This document shows positions 16,319 to 25,449 of a stretch of DNA of 42,992 nt, piece after piece; within the stretch, counting starts at the first letter, position 1; every line of letters begins with the position of its first letter. Below the pieces are notes generated by a model. It had not been told where the DNA came from. It searched no databases and saw only the letters and a list, made by a program, of their open reading frames with translations. Made by a program: the position numbers and the translations under genes. The stretch comes from Massilia sp. TS11 (GTDB lineage: Bacteria > Pseudomonadota > Gammaproteobacteria > Burkholderiales > Burkholderiaceae_D). Location: the NCBI RefSeq assembly GCF_022012445.1, contig NZ_JAKLTS010000021.1, forward strand, positions 1-42,992, read 5' to 3'.

Positions 16319-16399
16319 ATGTCCACCCGCATCCGTCTTGGCCTCGGCGCCCTGATCAACCTGGCCGGCGCCGCCCTGCTGCTCGGCCATCTGCTGTGA
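16319..16399 (+). CDS. 26-residue putative small membrane protein
   Basis: An ATG at 16319 with AAGGAG (16307-16312) at ideal spacing opens a 26-codon frame: a short polar, basic start (MSTRIR), then a continuous hydrophobic helix (LGLGALINLAGAALLLGHLL). This is the usual form of bacterial single-pass small proteins. It lies in the gap between the HAF gene and pbpC, ending 3 bp before the convergent pbpC stop. The ribosome binding site and composition are the only evidence; there is no homology I can cite. It may act with the HAF protein, which is just upstream. Confidence 0.5.
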   Translation: MSTRIRLGLGALINLAGAALLLGHLL

Positions 16400-16402
16400 A
16401 CC

Positions 16403-18700
16403 TCAGCGCGCGAATTCCACCTCGATCTCGCGCACGTCGCTGCGTCCCTGATCGTCGATTACACGCAGTTGGTAGCGCCCGGGCCGCGGCGGCAGCCAAC
16501 TGAGGCTGCTGCCCGCACTGGCCTTGCCGAGCAAACCCCCATTCGCAAACCAGAACAGCGGCGCGCTGCTGTTGGCGGCGCTCGCGCGCAGCGCCAGCGG
16601 CACCGGCTTGGCCAGGCGCTCTGTGTAGACCTGACCGGTGTTCGGCGCCGTGATGTGCGGACCTTCGCCTTCGCCCGCGGTGGCGGCGCAATCGGGCAGC
16701 GGCGGCGCCTCGCGGCGCGGCATGCCGGCCTCGCGGAACAGGCGCTGCAGATCGCTCGGCCAGAATTCGTAAACCTCGGTGCGCACAAACGGACCGTCGG
16801 CGCAGGTCGGCTTGCCGCTGCGCGTGTCGATCCGCACCGGCCGGTGCAGCTGGCTGACGGTAATCGGCGAGGTGCCGGGAATGAACCAGGTCTCGGCCCG
16901 TTCGCGGCACCAGGCGTTCGGCAGCTCGCCGCTGGCGGCGCACACCTCCACCCGGCTCACACCGGCCGGCACGGCGCGCTCGCCTTCGCCCGGATCGAGA
17001 TGCTGGGCGCGCAGGCTATCGACAATCTGGAAGAACAGCGGGGCCGCCGTCTGGATGCCGACAAAGGCCGGATTGCCGCTGCCATCGAAATTGCCGATCC
17101 AGACCAGCAGCACATAGGGACCGAACACGCCGGCCGTCCAGGCATCGCGAAAACCCCAGGAGGTGCCGGTTTTCCAGGCCACCGCGGGCGCGGCCGGCTC
17201 GCCCGTGTCCGGGCGCGGATTGGTCTTCAACATCTGCAGGGTGATGAACGCCGCCTCGGGCGACAACCAGCGCGCACCCGGCGCCGGCGCCGGGCCGCGC
17301 ACATAGCGCAGCGACAGTGATTGGCCACCGTGGCCCAGCATCAGATACAGGCGGCCCAATTCCTCCATCGTCAGCTCGCCGCCGCCGAGCGCCAGCGCCA
17401 GACCGTAGTGCTGTTCCGACGCCAGCCGGCTCACACCGGCCTGCTGTAAAAACTGGTACAGGCTGGGGCGCGTCAGGCGCGAAGCCAGCCCCACGGCCGG
17501 CACATTCCGGCTGCGCACCAGCGCCTCCTGTGCGCTGATCGGACCGACAAAACGGCCATCGAAATTCTCGGGACTGAAGGGGCCAAAGGCGGTCGGCGCA
17601 TCCTTCAGCACCGACAGCGGGTGAATCAGGCCCTGATCGAGCGCCAGCCCGTAGATAAAGGGCTTCAGCGTGGAGCCGGGCGAGCGCTTGGCCTCCACGC
17701 CATTGACCTGTCCGTCGATGCTGGCGTCATCATGGTCGGCCGAGCCAACCAGGGCGCGCACCTCGCCCTGCTCGCGGTCCAGCAGCAGCAGGGCCGCGTT
17801 GCGGATGCCCTGCGCCCGGCCACGTTCCAGGTACTGCGCCAGGCTGCGCTCCAGCGTCGCCTGCAGGCGCGGGTCGAGCGTGGACCAGACCTCGCCCGGC
17901 GCCGCCTCGCGCAGCACCCGCTCGCTGAAGTGCGCAGCGCCGGACGGCAACTGGGCGCGTGTGAACATCGGCGACGGCGCCAACACCTCGTGCCGATAGC
18001 GCGCTGCGTCCGGGTGGCGTTCCAGCCAGCGCTGCCACAGGCGCGCGCGTGCGGCCAGCACCTCCGGCGAACTGCTGCCCGGCGTGCGCAGGCCGCCGCG
18101 CTTGCGTGGGTTCTGCGGCATCACGGCCAGGCTCAGGCTCTCGGTCAGCGTCAACTGGCTGGGGCGCTTGTGGAAGTAGACGAGGCTGGCCGCGCCCACG
18201 CCCTCGATATTCCCGCCATACGGCGCCAGATTCAGGTAGGCCTCCAGAATCGCGCGCTTGCTGTAGCGCGCCTCCAGCCATAGGGCCGCGCCGATCTGGC
18301 GCAGCTTGCCGCCCACGCTCTGGCTGGGAATCCGGTACAGGCGGCGCGCCAGCTGCATGCTCAGCGTGGACGCGCCCTGGCGCGCGCCACCGCTGGCCGT
18401 GGCGAAGGCGGCGCGGGCCAGCGCCACCGGGTTCACGCCCGGATGCCAGAAGAACCAGCGGTCCTCATACAGCTGCACGGCCTGCGCCAGGCGCGGGTCG
18501 ATCTGATCGAGCGGCACCCACAGCCGGTACTGGCCGTCGCTGGCCAGGGCCAGGCGCAGCAGGCTGCCGTCGCGCGCATACACGGCGGTGGACTGCGGTT
18601 GCGCCCCGCGCAGTGGCGCGTGCGGCCACAGACGCACGGCCAGCAGCAGCGCCGCCACACCGGCGGCGCCCATCAGACTACGGCGCAGCAGCGGCTTCAC
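16403..18700 (-). CDS. pbpC: Penicillin-binding protein 1C
   Basis: The 765-residue protein has an N-terminal membrane anchor (about 9-22), a family 51 glycosyltransferase domain (catalytic Glu in YEDRWFFWHPGVN, then GASTLSMQLARRLYR and KRAILEAYLNLAPYGGNIEG), and a transpeptidase domain with SxxK (GSTLKPF), SxN (RSRNVPA) and KTG (KTGTSWGFRDAW). The C-terminal 85 or so residues form the BiPBP_C domain. It polymerises and cross-links peptidoglycan in the periplasm. The start overlaps the stop of the alpha-2-macroglobulin gene by 4 bp, the standard pairing for these two genes. Confidence 0.97.
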   Translation of the reverse strand: MKPLLRRSLMGAAGVAALLLAVRLWPHAPLRGAQPQSTAVYARDGSLLRLALASDGQYRLWVPLDQIDPRLAQAVQLYEDRWFFWHPGVNPVALARAAFATASGGARQGASTLSMQLARRLYRIPSQSVGGKLRQIGAALWLEARYSKRAILEAYLNLAPYGGNIEGVGAASLVYFHKRPSQLTLTESLSLAVMPQNPRKRGGLRTPGSSSPEVLAARARLWQRWLERHPDAARYRHEVLAPSPMFTRAQLPSGAAHFSERVLREAAPGEVWSTLDPRLQATLERSLAQYLERGRAQGIRNAALLLLDREQGEVRALVGSADHDDASIDGQVNGVEAKRSPGSTLKPFIYGLALDQGLIHPLSVLKDAPTAFGPFSPENFDGRFVGPISAQEALVRSRNVPAVGLASRLTRPSLYQFLQQAGVSRLASEQHYGLALALGGGELTMEELGRLYLMLGHGGQSLSLRYVRGPAPAPGARWLSPEAAFITLQMLKTNPRPDTGEPAAPAVAWKTGTSWGFRDAWTAGVFGPYVLLVWIGNFDGSGNPAFVGIQTAAPLFFQIVDSLRAQHLDPGEGERAVPAGVSRVEVCAASGELPNAWCRERAETWFIPGTSPITVSQLHRPVRIDTRSGKPTCADGPFVRTEVYEFWPSDLQRLFREAGMPRREAPPLPDCAATAGEGEGPHITAPNTGQVYTERLAKPVPLALRASAANSSAPLFWFANGGLLGKASAGSSLSWLPPRPGRYQLRVIDDQGRSDVREIEVEFAR

Positions 18701-21700
18701 GGCTTGTCTGCTGCCTCCACCGTCAGGCGCTGGCCGGCCGCCGTGCGCGCCTGCACCTTCCGTTCGTACATCGACTCGGCATACGCAGGCGGCACCACAA
18801 AGCTGCCGCTATTGGTCGCCTTGATGCGGTAGCGGATCTCGCCCAGCTCCTGGCTCACGGCGCCGTAGAACAGCACGCGGTCTTCGCGCGCATCGGCATG
18901 GGTCAGGTTCCAGCGGTTGCTGCTGGCGCCAGCCAATCCGGCCAGCGGCACGCTAGTGGCCGCGGGCGCTGCTTCCGGCGTCGCGTTGGGCGTATCGAGC
19001 ACCGGTTCAAAACCGCCGGGCAGCAGATCGACCAGGGCCACATTCGGCACGACATTGCGGCCCACGGCACGGAACTTCAGCACCACGGTCAGTTCATCGC
19101 CCACCTTGACAGTGCTGACCGGCTTGCCGTTGCGGTCGACGAATTCGCGCACCAGCTCCAGGCCGGAACGCAGTTCGGCCGTCGGCACGCTGCGCTCGAA
19201 GCCAGCCTGGGTCACCGCGTAGTAGGCCGGCACGGCGGCGCTGTTCTCCAGCCGCAGCTTGGCCGCGTCCGGCCCGAAGGACAGGCGCGCCAGCAGGCCG
19301 GCCGGCACCGCCAGCGCCTTGCGCTTGCCGGCCGCATCGACCTCGCTCACACCCAGCTTGCCCGCCACCTCAGGCCCCAGCGCGCTGGCATAGGCGTCCA
19401 GCGCCAGCACCAGATAGGCGCCGGACAGGGTGTTGTAATTGCCCTGAGCGACAGGCTGCGCCAGCCCCGCCAGCACCTCGGGCGGCAGCGCCTTCACACG
19501 CGGCACAAAGTGGCGCGCCAGCAGATACAGGGCCTGGGTTTCGTGCACCAGCGGGTCATAGCTGTAGTCGCCCACGGCATCGACGGCAGTCTTGCGCTTG
19601 ACCAGCCGCTCGACCTGCTTATCGATCAGCGGCCCGGCCAGACGTTCCTGCTTCAGCAGCTGATAGGCCGCCGCCAGGTAGCCGCCCGCCAGATCGCTCT
19701 GCCACTGCTTCGGATAGCGCGCCTCCAGGCTCTCGCGGATGCTGCTCAGGAGCGGCGTGGTCACCACCATCTGGCGCGTCAGCAGATAGGCCGCATAGGC
19801 GCGCACGCGCAGGCCGGTCAACTCGCCCGAGGGGCTGGCCGCCAGACGCTGGGCGTAGTCCAGGCTCTTTTGCAGCATGTCCTGCGGGACTGCCTCGCCG
19901 CGCTCGCGCGCTTCCAGCAGCATGTGCAGCGCATACACGGAGACGAATTCCTCCGCCTGCACGCTCGCATTCCACATGCCGAAGCCACCCTCGGCGTTCT
20001 GGCGCGTGCGCAGCAGGCGCAGGCCCTCGTCGAAGCTGCGCGCGGCCGGCACGCGCGCATCGGCACGCGCGAACTCGGGCCGGTGGCCCAGCACCACCGC
20101 AGGCGCCATCTGGCTCAGCACCTGCTCGGTGCACAGATGGCGGAAGTCGGCCAGATACACCGACAGACCCTCGGCCAGCGCCAGCGGCGTCGCGCCCAGC
20201 GCCACCTCGAGCTGACGGTATTCGGGATACAGCTTGCGCTCCAGCGCCACCTCGGTACTGCCGCTGAAGCTGCCCATGCTCACCTGGGCATAGCGCGGCA
20301 CCGGCGGGCGCACCGACACATCGGTCGTCAGGCGTGCCGCGCGCGCGCCCAGGGTGGCGGCAAACTGCAGGCTACCCGAGCCCAGCTGGGTGCGCGCCCC
20401 ATCGACCGCCTTCACGCGGAAGCGCGCCACCGACTCGCGCATCTCGCCGATCGTCAGCACCTGGCTGGCCTTGCCCAGCACCTGCAGATGGGCGCTGGTG
20501 GCGAGGCTGACGTTCACCTGCGCATCCTTGCCCGAGCGCGCCACATTATTGGCCACGCCGACCGTCACATCGAATTCATCGCCCGGGGCCACGGCCAGCG
20601 GCACATTCGGCGACAGCACAAAGTCGCCGCGCACCGTGGTTGCGCCCTGCACCGTGCCGATGCTGGCCTCGTTCACGGCCACCGCCATCACACGCAGATT
20701 GCCATTGAAGGTATCCGGCACCTGGTAGCTGAATTCCTTCTCGCCTTTCACATCGACGATGCCGGACCAGTAAACCGCCGGTTTGTCGCGCTTGCGCTTG
20801 AACGGATTCAGGTGCTTGCCCAGCGCGCCTTCGCCATCGCCGCCCGGCGCCGCAGCCGCCATCAGCTTCTTAAACTCGGGCAGGATCGTGTCGAGGATCT
20901 GCGAGCTGCGCACCTCCAGCATGCGCTTCTGGAAGAACAGGCTCAGCGGATCGGGCAGCTTGTAGCGCGCCACCTGCAAAATCCCCTCGTCGACCGCAAA
21001 CAGCACGGCGCGCGTCGGCTGGGCCGCGCTCAGTCTCATCTTCAGCACCTGGCCCGGCTTCACCAGGTCCGGCGTGCTCAGACTGAGCTTGTTGGTGCGC
21101 GCCGACAGGCTGGTGGCAAACGGCACCGCGCCATAGCTCAAGGGGCTCATGAAAATCTCGTCCGACCCCGGGTCGCGGATGAAGTGCACGCTCACATAGC
21201 CATTGCCCTCGAAATCCTTGGGCAGGCGGATGCGCTGCACCGAGGCCAGGGTGTCGGCCTTGAACCACTGGTGGGTGAACACCTTGTCACGCTCGATCGT
21301 GATCAGGCCCGCCCCGGTGTAGGGCGCGCGGATGCTGATCTCGATCTCCTCGCCCGGCTGGTAGTCCTTCTTGTTCAGCGTGAGCTGCAGTTCGGCGTCG
21401 CGTTCCAGGCTGCGCGACAGATTCGCCGCCCCGGCCACCGTGTAGTCGATGCGGTTGAACTCCACGCCCTGCGCATCGCGGATCACATACGAGAAGTTCC
21501 CCGGCGTCTCCGTGGCCAGACGCAGCGTGCTGCCGCCGGCCGCAATCGCCAGCGGCGCTTCTTTCAGCGTCACTTCCTTCTTGCGCGATTCGTACTTGTA
21601 GGTTCCGTTGTACTGGCGCGTGAGGACCGAGACATATTTGCGCTCGACCAGCACCAGATTCATACCCGCCAGCGCCATTTTTTCAGCGCGCGGATTGATG

Positions 21701-24681
21701 GCGATGAGGCTCACATTGCGCTGCGCGCCGCGGCTCACATAATCGAGCGCGCCATCGGCATGGAAGCCCACCAGATACGGCAGCTCCGACACCAGCGCCG
21801 CCGCTTCGCCCGCCACCGAACGCCCGCCACCGGCCTCGAACACGCGCGCCACCAAGTGCAGGCGGTAAGTCGCCTTCGCATATTTTTCCAGCCCCAGCGT
21901 GAACTCGGCCTCGCCCTTCTCGTTGGTGGTCTGGTCGCCCAGCTTGTCGGTATAGCCTTCCTTGGCGCGCTGCGGATCATAGAACTTGAAGTCCGGGTAG
22001 CGCCGGAAGGCCGGGAAGGCCGGGCTCAGATTCAGCTCGGCCGACACGCGCCGCCCTTCGGCCGGGGTGCCGAACAGGTTCTGCGCGCTGACCAGGGCCT
22101 TCAGCTCTTTCGGATGGACCCAGCCCTCGCCCGCCTCCTGCGACAGGCGCGCCGCCACCTTGATGCGGTCCGGCTGGAATTCCTGTACCTTGACGCTGGT
22201 GCTGCCGATCTGCGCGCCGGCATGGCCATCCTTCACCAGATACAGATTGATGCTGTAGCTGCCCGTGGGCGCGCTCTCCTGCGTGGTGTATTCCGTCTCG
22301 AGGAAACCGCCCGGCGTCAGCTTCACCTTCTCGCGCTTGACGGTCAGGCCGCGCGCGTCGAGCACCTCCAGCTCCAGCGGCAGCCCGGCCAGATTGGTCG
22401 ACCAGGTGGCCGGTTTGACGATCATCCCGATATGGAAGGTGTCGCCCGGCCGGTAGATGCCACGGTCGCTGAACAGATAGGCCGTCAGCTGGTCCGCCAC
22501 CAGCGCATTGCGCACGCCGCCCACATCGAAGCGCGACATATCGAGACTGCGGTCATAGCGGTTCAGCGGCAGGAAGCTCAGGTCCGCGCCTTTGCGCACC
22601 TGGATCATCAGCGGCGCCCGTTCGCGCGCCAGCCCCTCGATGCGGGCAAAGCGCGCGTGGCCGCTGGCGTCGGTCGGCTGGGAGAACAGCACCACGCCAT
22701 TGCGCGCGATGACTTCCACCGTCGCCCCATCGACCGGCTTGCCGCTGTAGATCGACTGGACAAACACGTCCTGCGTGCCGTCGGCCGACTTTTTCAGCAT
22801 GATGCCCAGGTCCGTCACCAGCACCAGGCGCTTGTCGACACGCTCGCGCGGTGCGGTCCGGTCCATGCCCTGAGCGCCCTCGCCTTCGCCCTCGCCTTCT
22901 TCGGGCGCCTCGGCCGGCGCTTCGCCCGGTTGGCGTGCCTGCGCCGCCAGCTGGCGCGCCGCGCGTTCATCCTGCTTCGGATCGTAGCCGCTCACCGTCA
23001 GCAGAAACACGCCGCGCCGCTCGGCGCCATCGCCCTTCAGATATTCGCCCAGATCGAGCGGCTGATAGTGGGCGCGCCCGCGCGCCAGCTTGGGCAAGGC
23101 CAGCTTGCGCTCGAAGCGCTCGGTCAGATTGTCCGGCCCGAACTGGCCGTAGAACTCAGGATTGGCGAAATTGCCCGAAGACTGGGACACCAGATGCTGA
23201 AGCTGGGCCGGCAGCACGCGCCCGATTTCCACCTTCACGCCCGGCAGATCGCGCACCAGCAGGGCCAGCTTCTTCTCCCCGCTCAGGGCCAGCAGCGCGC
23301 CCTGGCTCATGATCTTCAGCTCGGACGGGAACGGCGGCACGCGCATCAGCCGCGCGGCGCCCTTGCCCAGCACGTAACCGCCAAAGGACTTCAGCCCCGG
23401 CGCCACCTGGGCATACAGATAGGCGCCGACGTCGGCCTGATAGCGGAAGCTGTGCGTCTCGGTCACCTCGCGTTCGGCCGGCACCAGTTCCGGCGTCAGG
23501 CGGCGGCTGGCTTTGAGCACCGCGTCGGTCACTTCGTCGGGCTGCCAGACATGCGGCTCGTCTTCCTTCACGCCCGGGGCAAAACGCGGCAGCACCCACA
23601 CGCTCAGGGCCTTCTGCATATCGCGCTCGTTGACGCTGGCCGAGGTTTGCAGCACCAGCACCTGCTCCGGCTCGCCCTTGTCATTGGTGACCACCTGCGG
23701 CGCCAGCTCCGGCACGCGCAGACTGTACAGGCCCGGCACCGCCACGTTCTTGCGCAGCTCTTCCTCAAACGGCTTGCCGCCGCGCGCCGCGCTCACGCCC
23801 TTGGCCAGCACGAAGTCGAGCGTCGTATCGTCCTTGGGGATCGGCAGATTCTCGGACAGCACCGTGGCGCGCAGCTTCAGCCGGTCGTAACTGACGGTAA
23901 AGCGCGTGCTTTCACGCCCCATGCCAAGGATGCCATCGGCCTGCCCGGCCAGGCGCAGTTCGATGCGCTTTTCCAGTTCGGCCGGATTGACCGGATGGCT
24001 GAAGGCCAGCTCGAACATGGCCTTCTTCACGGTCGGATTCTGCGGGTCCTGATAGAACTGGGCGTTGGCCAGACGGCCGACAAAGGCCGGGGTGCTGAAC
24101 TGGATCTCGTCTTCGGCCAGCCGCACTTCCGGCACCAGCGCCTTCTTGCGTTCGAAGCCCACGCTGTAGGTCGCGCCGATCGGCCAGTCCTCGGCCGGGG
24201 TGAAACTCAGGCTGCGGTCATTGTCCCAGTGCCAGCGGCCGGCCAGGGCCGGGCGCAGCGCGATGCCTTCGCTGACGTCCTTGCCCACCCGCGCCAGCGG
24301 CGCCACCGGGTGGTCGAACACGATCACCAGCGGCTTGGGCTTGCGCTGCTCGGCGTCCTCGGCCTCGATCTCGGTGCGCGCAAGCGGCTTGGCTGTCGCA
24401 TGCACCTCGCGCGGGCGCGGCAGCGACTGCCACCACTGCCAGCCATACCAGGCGCCGCTCAGCGCCAGCACGGCCGCCAGCACCAGTCCCAGCGCCTGGC
24501 GCGGATAGCTGCGCGCCAGGGCCGCCGTGCGGCTCAGCGCGCGCGCCAGCCAACTGGCCCAGGCCGGCGCCTGCCAGTCGAGCTGGCCGAACACCTGTCG
24601 CCCCAGCCAGCCGAGGCCGGCCCACAGACGAATGACAAACGCAGCGAGGGCGGCCCGGACAGCGGAAAAAAGACGCGGCAT
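18697..24681 (-). CDS. Bacterial alpha-2-macroglobulin (YfhM-like), large form
   Basis: The 1994-residue protein has an N-terminal membrane anchor (about residues 50-68), macroglobulin-like and bait-region domains, and the thioester motif CTEQ (in RHLCTEQVLSQ) at about residue 1510, followed by an alpha/alpha toroid. It is thought to trap proteases in the periplasm and protect the cell wall, working with PBP1C, whose gene overlaps its stop by 4 bp. It is longer than E. coli YfhM (about 1650 residues) and lacks a lipobox, so it is held by a transmembrane helix. The start at 24681 has no clear ribosome binding site; a GTG at 24693 is an alternative. Confidence 0.92.
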   Translation of the reverse strand: MPRLFSAVRAALAAFVIRLWAGLGWLGRQVFGQLDWQAPAWASWLARALSRTAALARSYPRQALGLVLAAVLALSGAWYGWQWWQSLPRPREVHATAKPLARTEIEAEDAEQRKPKPLVIVFDHPVAPLARVGKDVSEGIALRPALAGRWHWDNDRSLSFTPAEDWPIGATYSVGFERKKALVPEVRLAEDEIQFSTPAFVGRLANAQFYQDPQNPTVKKAMFELAFSHPVNPAELEKRIELRLAGQADGILGMGRESTRFTVSYDRLKLRATVLSENLPIPKDDTTLDFVLAKGVSAARGGKPFEEELRKNVAVPGLYSLRVPELAPQVVTNDKGEPEQVLVLQTSASVNERDMQKALSVWVLPRFAPGVKEDEPHVWQPDEVTDAVLKASRRLTPELVPAEREVTETHSFRYQADVGAYLYAQVAPGLKSFGGYVLGKGAARLMRVPPFPSELKIMSQGALLALSGEKKLALLVRDLPGVKVEIGRVLPAQLQHLVSQSSGNFANPEFYGQFGPDNLTERFERKLALPKLARGRAHYQPLDLGEYLKGDGAERRGVFLLTVSGYDPKQDERAARQLAAQARQPGEAPAEAPEEGEGEGEGAQGMDRTAPRERVDKRLVLVTDLGIMLKKSADGTQDVFVQSIYSGKPVDGATVEVIARNGVVLFSQPTDASGHARFARIEGLARERAPLMIQVRKGADLSFLPLNRYDRSLDMSRFDVGGVRNALVADQLTAYLFSDRGIYRPGDTFHIGMIVKPATWSTNLAGLPLELEVLDARGLTVKREKVKLTPGGFLETEYTTQESAPTGSYSINLYLVKDGHAGAQIGSTSVKVQEFQPDRIKVAARLSQEAGEGWVHPKELKALVSAQNLFGTPAEGRRVSAELNLSPAFPAFRRYPDFKFYDPQRAKEGYTDKLGDQTTNEKGEAEFTLGLEKYAKATYRLHLVARVFEAGGGRSVAGEAAALVSELPYLVGFHADGALDYVSRGAQRNVSLIAINPRAEKMALAGMNLVLVERKYVSVLTRQYNGTYKYESRKKEVTLKEAPLAIAAGGSTLRLATETPGNFSYVIRDAQGVEFNRIDYTVAGAANLSRSLERDAELQLTLNKKDYQPGEEIEISIRAPYTGAGLITIERDKVFTHQWFKADTLASVQRIRLPKDFEGNGYVSVHFIRDPGSDEIFMSPLSYGAVPFATSLSARTNKLSLSTPDLVKPGQVLKMRLSAAQPTRAVLFAVDEGILQVARYKLPDPLSLFFQKRMLEVRSSQILDTILPEFKKLMAAAAPGGDGEGALGKHLNPFKRKRDKPAVYWSGIVDVKGEKEFSYQVPDTFNGNLRVMAVAVNEASIGTVQGATTVRGDFVLSPNVPLAVAPGDEFDVTVGVANNVARSGKDAQVNVSLATSAHLQVLGKASQVLTIGEMRESVARFRVKAVDGARTQLGSGSLQFAATLGARAARLTTDVSVRPPVPRYAQVSMGSFSGSTEVALERKLYPEYRQLEVALGATPLALAEGLSVYLADFRHLCTEQVLSQMAPAVVLGHRPEFARADARVPAARSFDEGLRLLRTRQNAEGGFGMWNASVQAEEFVSVYALHMLLEARERGEAVPQDMLQKSLDYAQRLAASPSGELTGLRVRAYAAYLLTRQMVVTTPLLSSIRESLEARYPKQWQSDLAGGYLAAAYQLLKQERLAGPLIDKQVERLVKRKTAVDAVGDYSYDPLVHETQALYLLARHFVPRVKALPPEVLAGLAQPVAQGNYNTLSGAYLVLALDAYASALGPEVAGKLGVSEVDAAGKRKALAVPAGLLARLSFGPDAAKLRLENSAAVPAYYAVTQAGFERSVPTAELRSGLELVREFVDRNGKPVSTVKVGDELTVVLKFRAVGRNVVPNVALVDLLPGGFEPVLDTPNATPEAAPAATSVPLAGLAGASSNRWNLTHADAREDRVLFYGAVSQELGEIRYRIKATNSGSFVVPPAYAESMYERKVQARTAAGQRLTVEAADKP

Positions 24682-24776
24682 GTGGGTTTCCACAGAAGAG
24701 ATTGGCGACACACGATGATTGCCGCTTTTTAAAACAATGGCAATAGTAGCTCTGTGGCAATTTGGTGACGAATCGC

Positions 24777-25367
24777 TCAGCGGCCATTGTCCGACCAGTG
24801 CGGCCGGTCGGCCGCGCCGCCGCTGAACTTGATCAGGCCGTAGCTGCGCCCCACCTCGGCCAGGCGCGGATGCATGCCGTCGCGCGGGGCGCCGACCACG
24901 CGCACCGCACGCCCGCCTGCATCGCGCAGCAGCAGATCGCCGTGCCAGGCCAGGCTCATGTCGATGGCGCAGCCGGCCGTATGGCGGCTGTCGATGGCGG
25001 GGGCGGTATCGAGATCGACGATGTCGTAGCCGCGCACCATGGCGCGCGCCGCCATGAACGAGCGCGCCCACGAATAGGCGCCGGCCTCGTCATGGTGGAC
25101 CCAGTCGATCGGCACGCCGGCGCGGGCCGGCACGGTGCGCGGGTCCTGGCGCAGGCGCACGATCGCATACGACCAGTGCATCAGCCAGGCCCGCTCGGGC
25201 GGGCGGTAGGTGGCGCTGACCAGCACCTGCACGCCGGCCGCCTGCAGCGCCGCCAGAAAGGCGCGCGCTGCTGCGCGAAAGCCGGGTGCCAGGTCATCGA
25301 GCGCGCTGCTGCCCGGCCAGCGCGCCACCCAGGCCTCACCACTGAGCTCGCTCGTTTCCGTCTCCAT
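24777..25367 (-). CDS. M15 family metallopeptidase
   Basis: The 196-residue protein has the M15 zinc site: His and Asp in SRHTAGCAIDMSL (HxxxxxxD) and the C-terminal His in PHWSDNGR, with YRPPERAW and AYSWARSF as further family blocks. Members are D-Ala-D-Ala carboxypeptidases or L-Ala-D-Glu endopeptidases acting on peptidoglycan peptides. No signal peptide is visible, so it may act in the cytoplasm on recycled muropeptides, or on lysis. GGGGG precedes the ATG. It lies 95 bp upstream of the alpha-2-macroglobulin gene on the same strand, so a cell-wall role is consistent with its neighbours. Confidence 0.82.
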   Translation of the reverse strand: METETSELSGEAWVARWPGSSALDDLAPGFRAAARAFLAALQAAGVQVLVSATYRPPERAWLMHWSYAIVRLRQDPRTVPARAGVPIDWVHHDEAGAYSWARSFMAARAMVRGYDIVDLDTAPAIDSRHTAGCAIDMSLAWHGDLLLRDAGGRAVRVVGAPRDGMHPRLAEVGRSYGLIKFSGGAADRPHWSDNGR

Positions 25368-25449
25368 GCTTACCCCCGCCCGGCTGGACTACCAGCGGGG
25401 ATTGAAGCGCAGACGGGCCCGGCAGGATTTGCGGTGGCGCAGCCGCGCC

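Noticed and set aside
18049..24732. A plus-strand open frame of about 2227 codons opposite the alpha-2-macroglobulin gene
   Set aside because: It is the mirror of a GC-rich gene with third-position bias; its translation is rich in Arg, His, Gln and Ala with no domain, while the minus strand has a clear thioester protein.
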